64,000 nt of DNA from Apostichopus japonicus (taxonomy: Eukaryota > Echinodermata > Holothuroidea > Aspidochirotida > Stichopodidae): positions 4,096,001-4,160,000 of the forward strand of contig NC_092578.1 in assembly GCF_037975245.1 (NCBI RefSeq). The letters run 5' to 3'. Every line of letters starts with the position of its first letter. Within the stretch, counting starts at the first letter, position 1. A model generated the notes under the pieces. It saw nothing but the letters and a program-made list of their open reading frames with translations. It did no database searches and was not told the DNA's origin. The translations under genes and the position numbers were made by a program. Shown here one piece after another: positions 62,833 through 64,000 of this stretch.

Positions 62833-64000
62833 TGAAATGTTTTCATTCTGGTTAATCTTTATCATGATCCAACCTCGAAACACTTGTCATAATTTTGTAG
62901 GGTAAATTGGTAAATGGTATCTTCAGCATTTGTTTATTTGGAAAATACCATTCTGAAAGTGTTCAAAGTTTCCTCTTGTGATGCTATACTGTAGTCATCT
63001 ATCATTCTCGACTCTGTATGTATCTCCTACGACCAACGTGTGTAGATGGAAAGTGGTGTCATATTTCAGAGTGGTTTGAAATCCAATTTCAAACTCCAGT
63101 GAAGTCTACTGCTACAGTACCCTAGTCAGGGTTGGATTTACCATTTTTGGCGATCCTGTCCCTTAGTAAATGTCTCGTTACCCGTATAATGATCAACGTT
63201 TAAAGCGTTGGTCGTATATTTTGTCGCTAGTTTTGCACCAAGTTTTACAAATGTACCAAGAGTCGTTCCAAATTCAATGGCAGCGTAGTGAACTAGGGAC
63301 ACCTTTGTAGTCTTATTGTCAATATGTGATACCAGGTTTATAGTGAAGTAAGACACCTTGATAGTCTAAATGTCCCAACAGCTTAGTGAACTGGGACACC
63401 TTCCTAGTCTTATGGTCGAAATGTGCTAGCAGCTATATAATGAAGTGAGACACCTTCATAGTCCAAATGTCCAAAAGGAATGACAGCTTAGTTAACTAGG
63501 ATACCTTTGTCATCTTATTAGTTTAAATGTTTGGCAGATTAGTGAACTAAACTAGGACATCTTCCCATAGTCCTAAGTTTGCTCAAAATTTTTCTTTTTT
63601 CATGATTATTTATGATTTCATTCTACTCCAAATTCTTTTGAAATATGTTTTTTTCAATCACTCAGAGTGAGTGTAAATGTCCCAGCCACTGCTGAGATGT
63701 ACATTGATTTGACAGAAAAAGCTATCTAGAGATATAAAGTGAGAGGGGGATGGTTGTTGATTGTATGTTGAGTAAAGGGGGAGGGGGTGGGGGTGGGGGA
63801 AGGGGCCTAATGGACAACTTGAGACTAAGTTTGTTAGAATAAATTGCATTTATAAATTAAGACAAAGATGGTCAAGTACATATACGCTGAAAAAAATTGA
63901 AGTATGGTCGAAGTTGATTAGACAACCTGCAAGTTCTATTTGCAGTTTCAAGGAACTTAACCTTGACGTGGCTGTTTTAATTAGTACTGGTACCCACAGC
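62833..64000. other. No recognised gene, right edge
   Basis: Contains a degenerate tandem repeat (63279-63560) and a G-rich run at about 63775-63805. Confidence 0.5.
63279..63560. repeat. Degenerate tandem repeat, about 55-65 bp period
   Basis: Recurring AGTGAACT.GGACACCTT and TAGTCTTAT.GTC words, four to five diverged units. Confidence 0.7.

Overview
This is animal genomic DNA. It has spliced genes with GT-AG introns, long AT-rich non-coding stretches, tRNA-derived SINE pieces, hAT-type miniature transposons with 8-bp target duplications, (TA)n microsatellites and large minisatellites. The protein families and repeat style suggest a marine invertebrate deuterostome, possibly an echinoderm such as a sea cucumber; this is an inference, not a proof. 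Nothing bacterial or viral was seen.

All three genes I can support lie on the minus strand in the left 28 kb. (1) Positions 1-4767 hold the 5' part of a C2H2 zinc-finger gene: five exons, all introns phase 1, 655 codons in the window, and the left edge cuts through a further finger. (2) Positions 7574-14108 hold a complete seven-exon gene (paralog A, 276 residues). (3) Positions 17016-28352 hold a second complete seven-exon gene (paralog B, 291 residues). A and B are tandem paralogs of the cation-dependent mannose-6-phosphate receptor (CD-MPR, M6PR) family. Each has a signal peptide, a cysteine-rich lumenal MRH-like domain, one transmembrane helix, the conserved juxtamembrane GASG...FW.DLP segment, and a short tail ending exactly in Tyr-Glu-Ser-Ile, a YxxPhi sorting signal. 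All six intron positions and phases match, and exons 4, 6 and 7 have the same length in both. If functional, both should act in Golgi, endosomal or lysosomal sorting.

Introns and spacers of this half hold most mobile DNA: two near-identical 2.27-kb TGACCT-rich elements in intron 4 of gene B, a shortened relative in the zinc-finger gene, a 389-bp hAT-like MITE between A and B, an AACGTT-rich TIR element in intron 3 of gene A, a SINE tail between (TA)n tracts, a 25-bp minisatellite and a 69-nt palindrome.

The right half (28.4-64 kb) has no gene I can recognise. It has an interspersed repeat with a (GGAC)n tail, an 850-bp hAT-like element with perfect 8-bp target duplication, a tRNA-derived SINE, a 4-kb two-domain higher-order minisatellite (44.4-48.4 kb), several local tandem duplications, and an inverted, internally expanded copy of the TGACCT-rich element (60.1-62.8 kb). 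One possible first coding exon of a plus-strand gene lies at 55.3 kb, with weak support.
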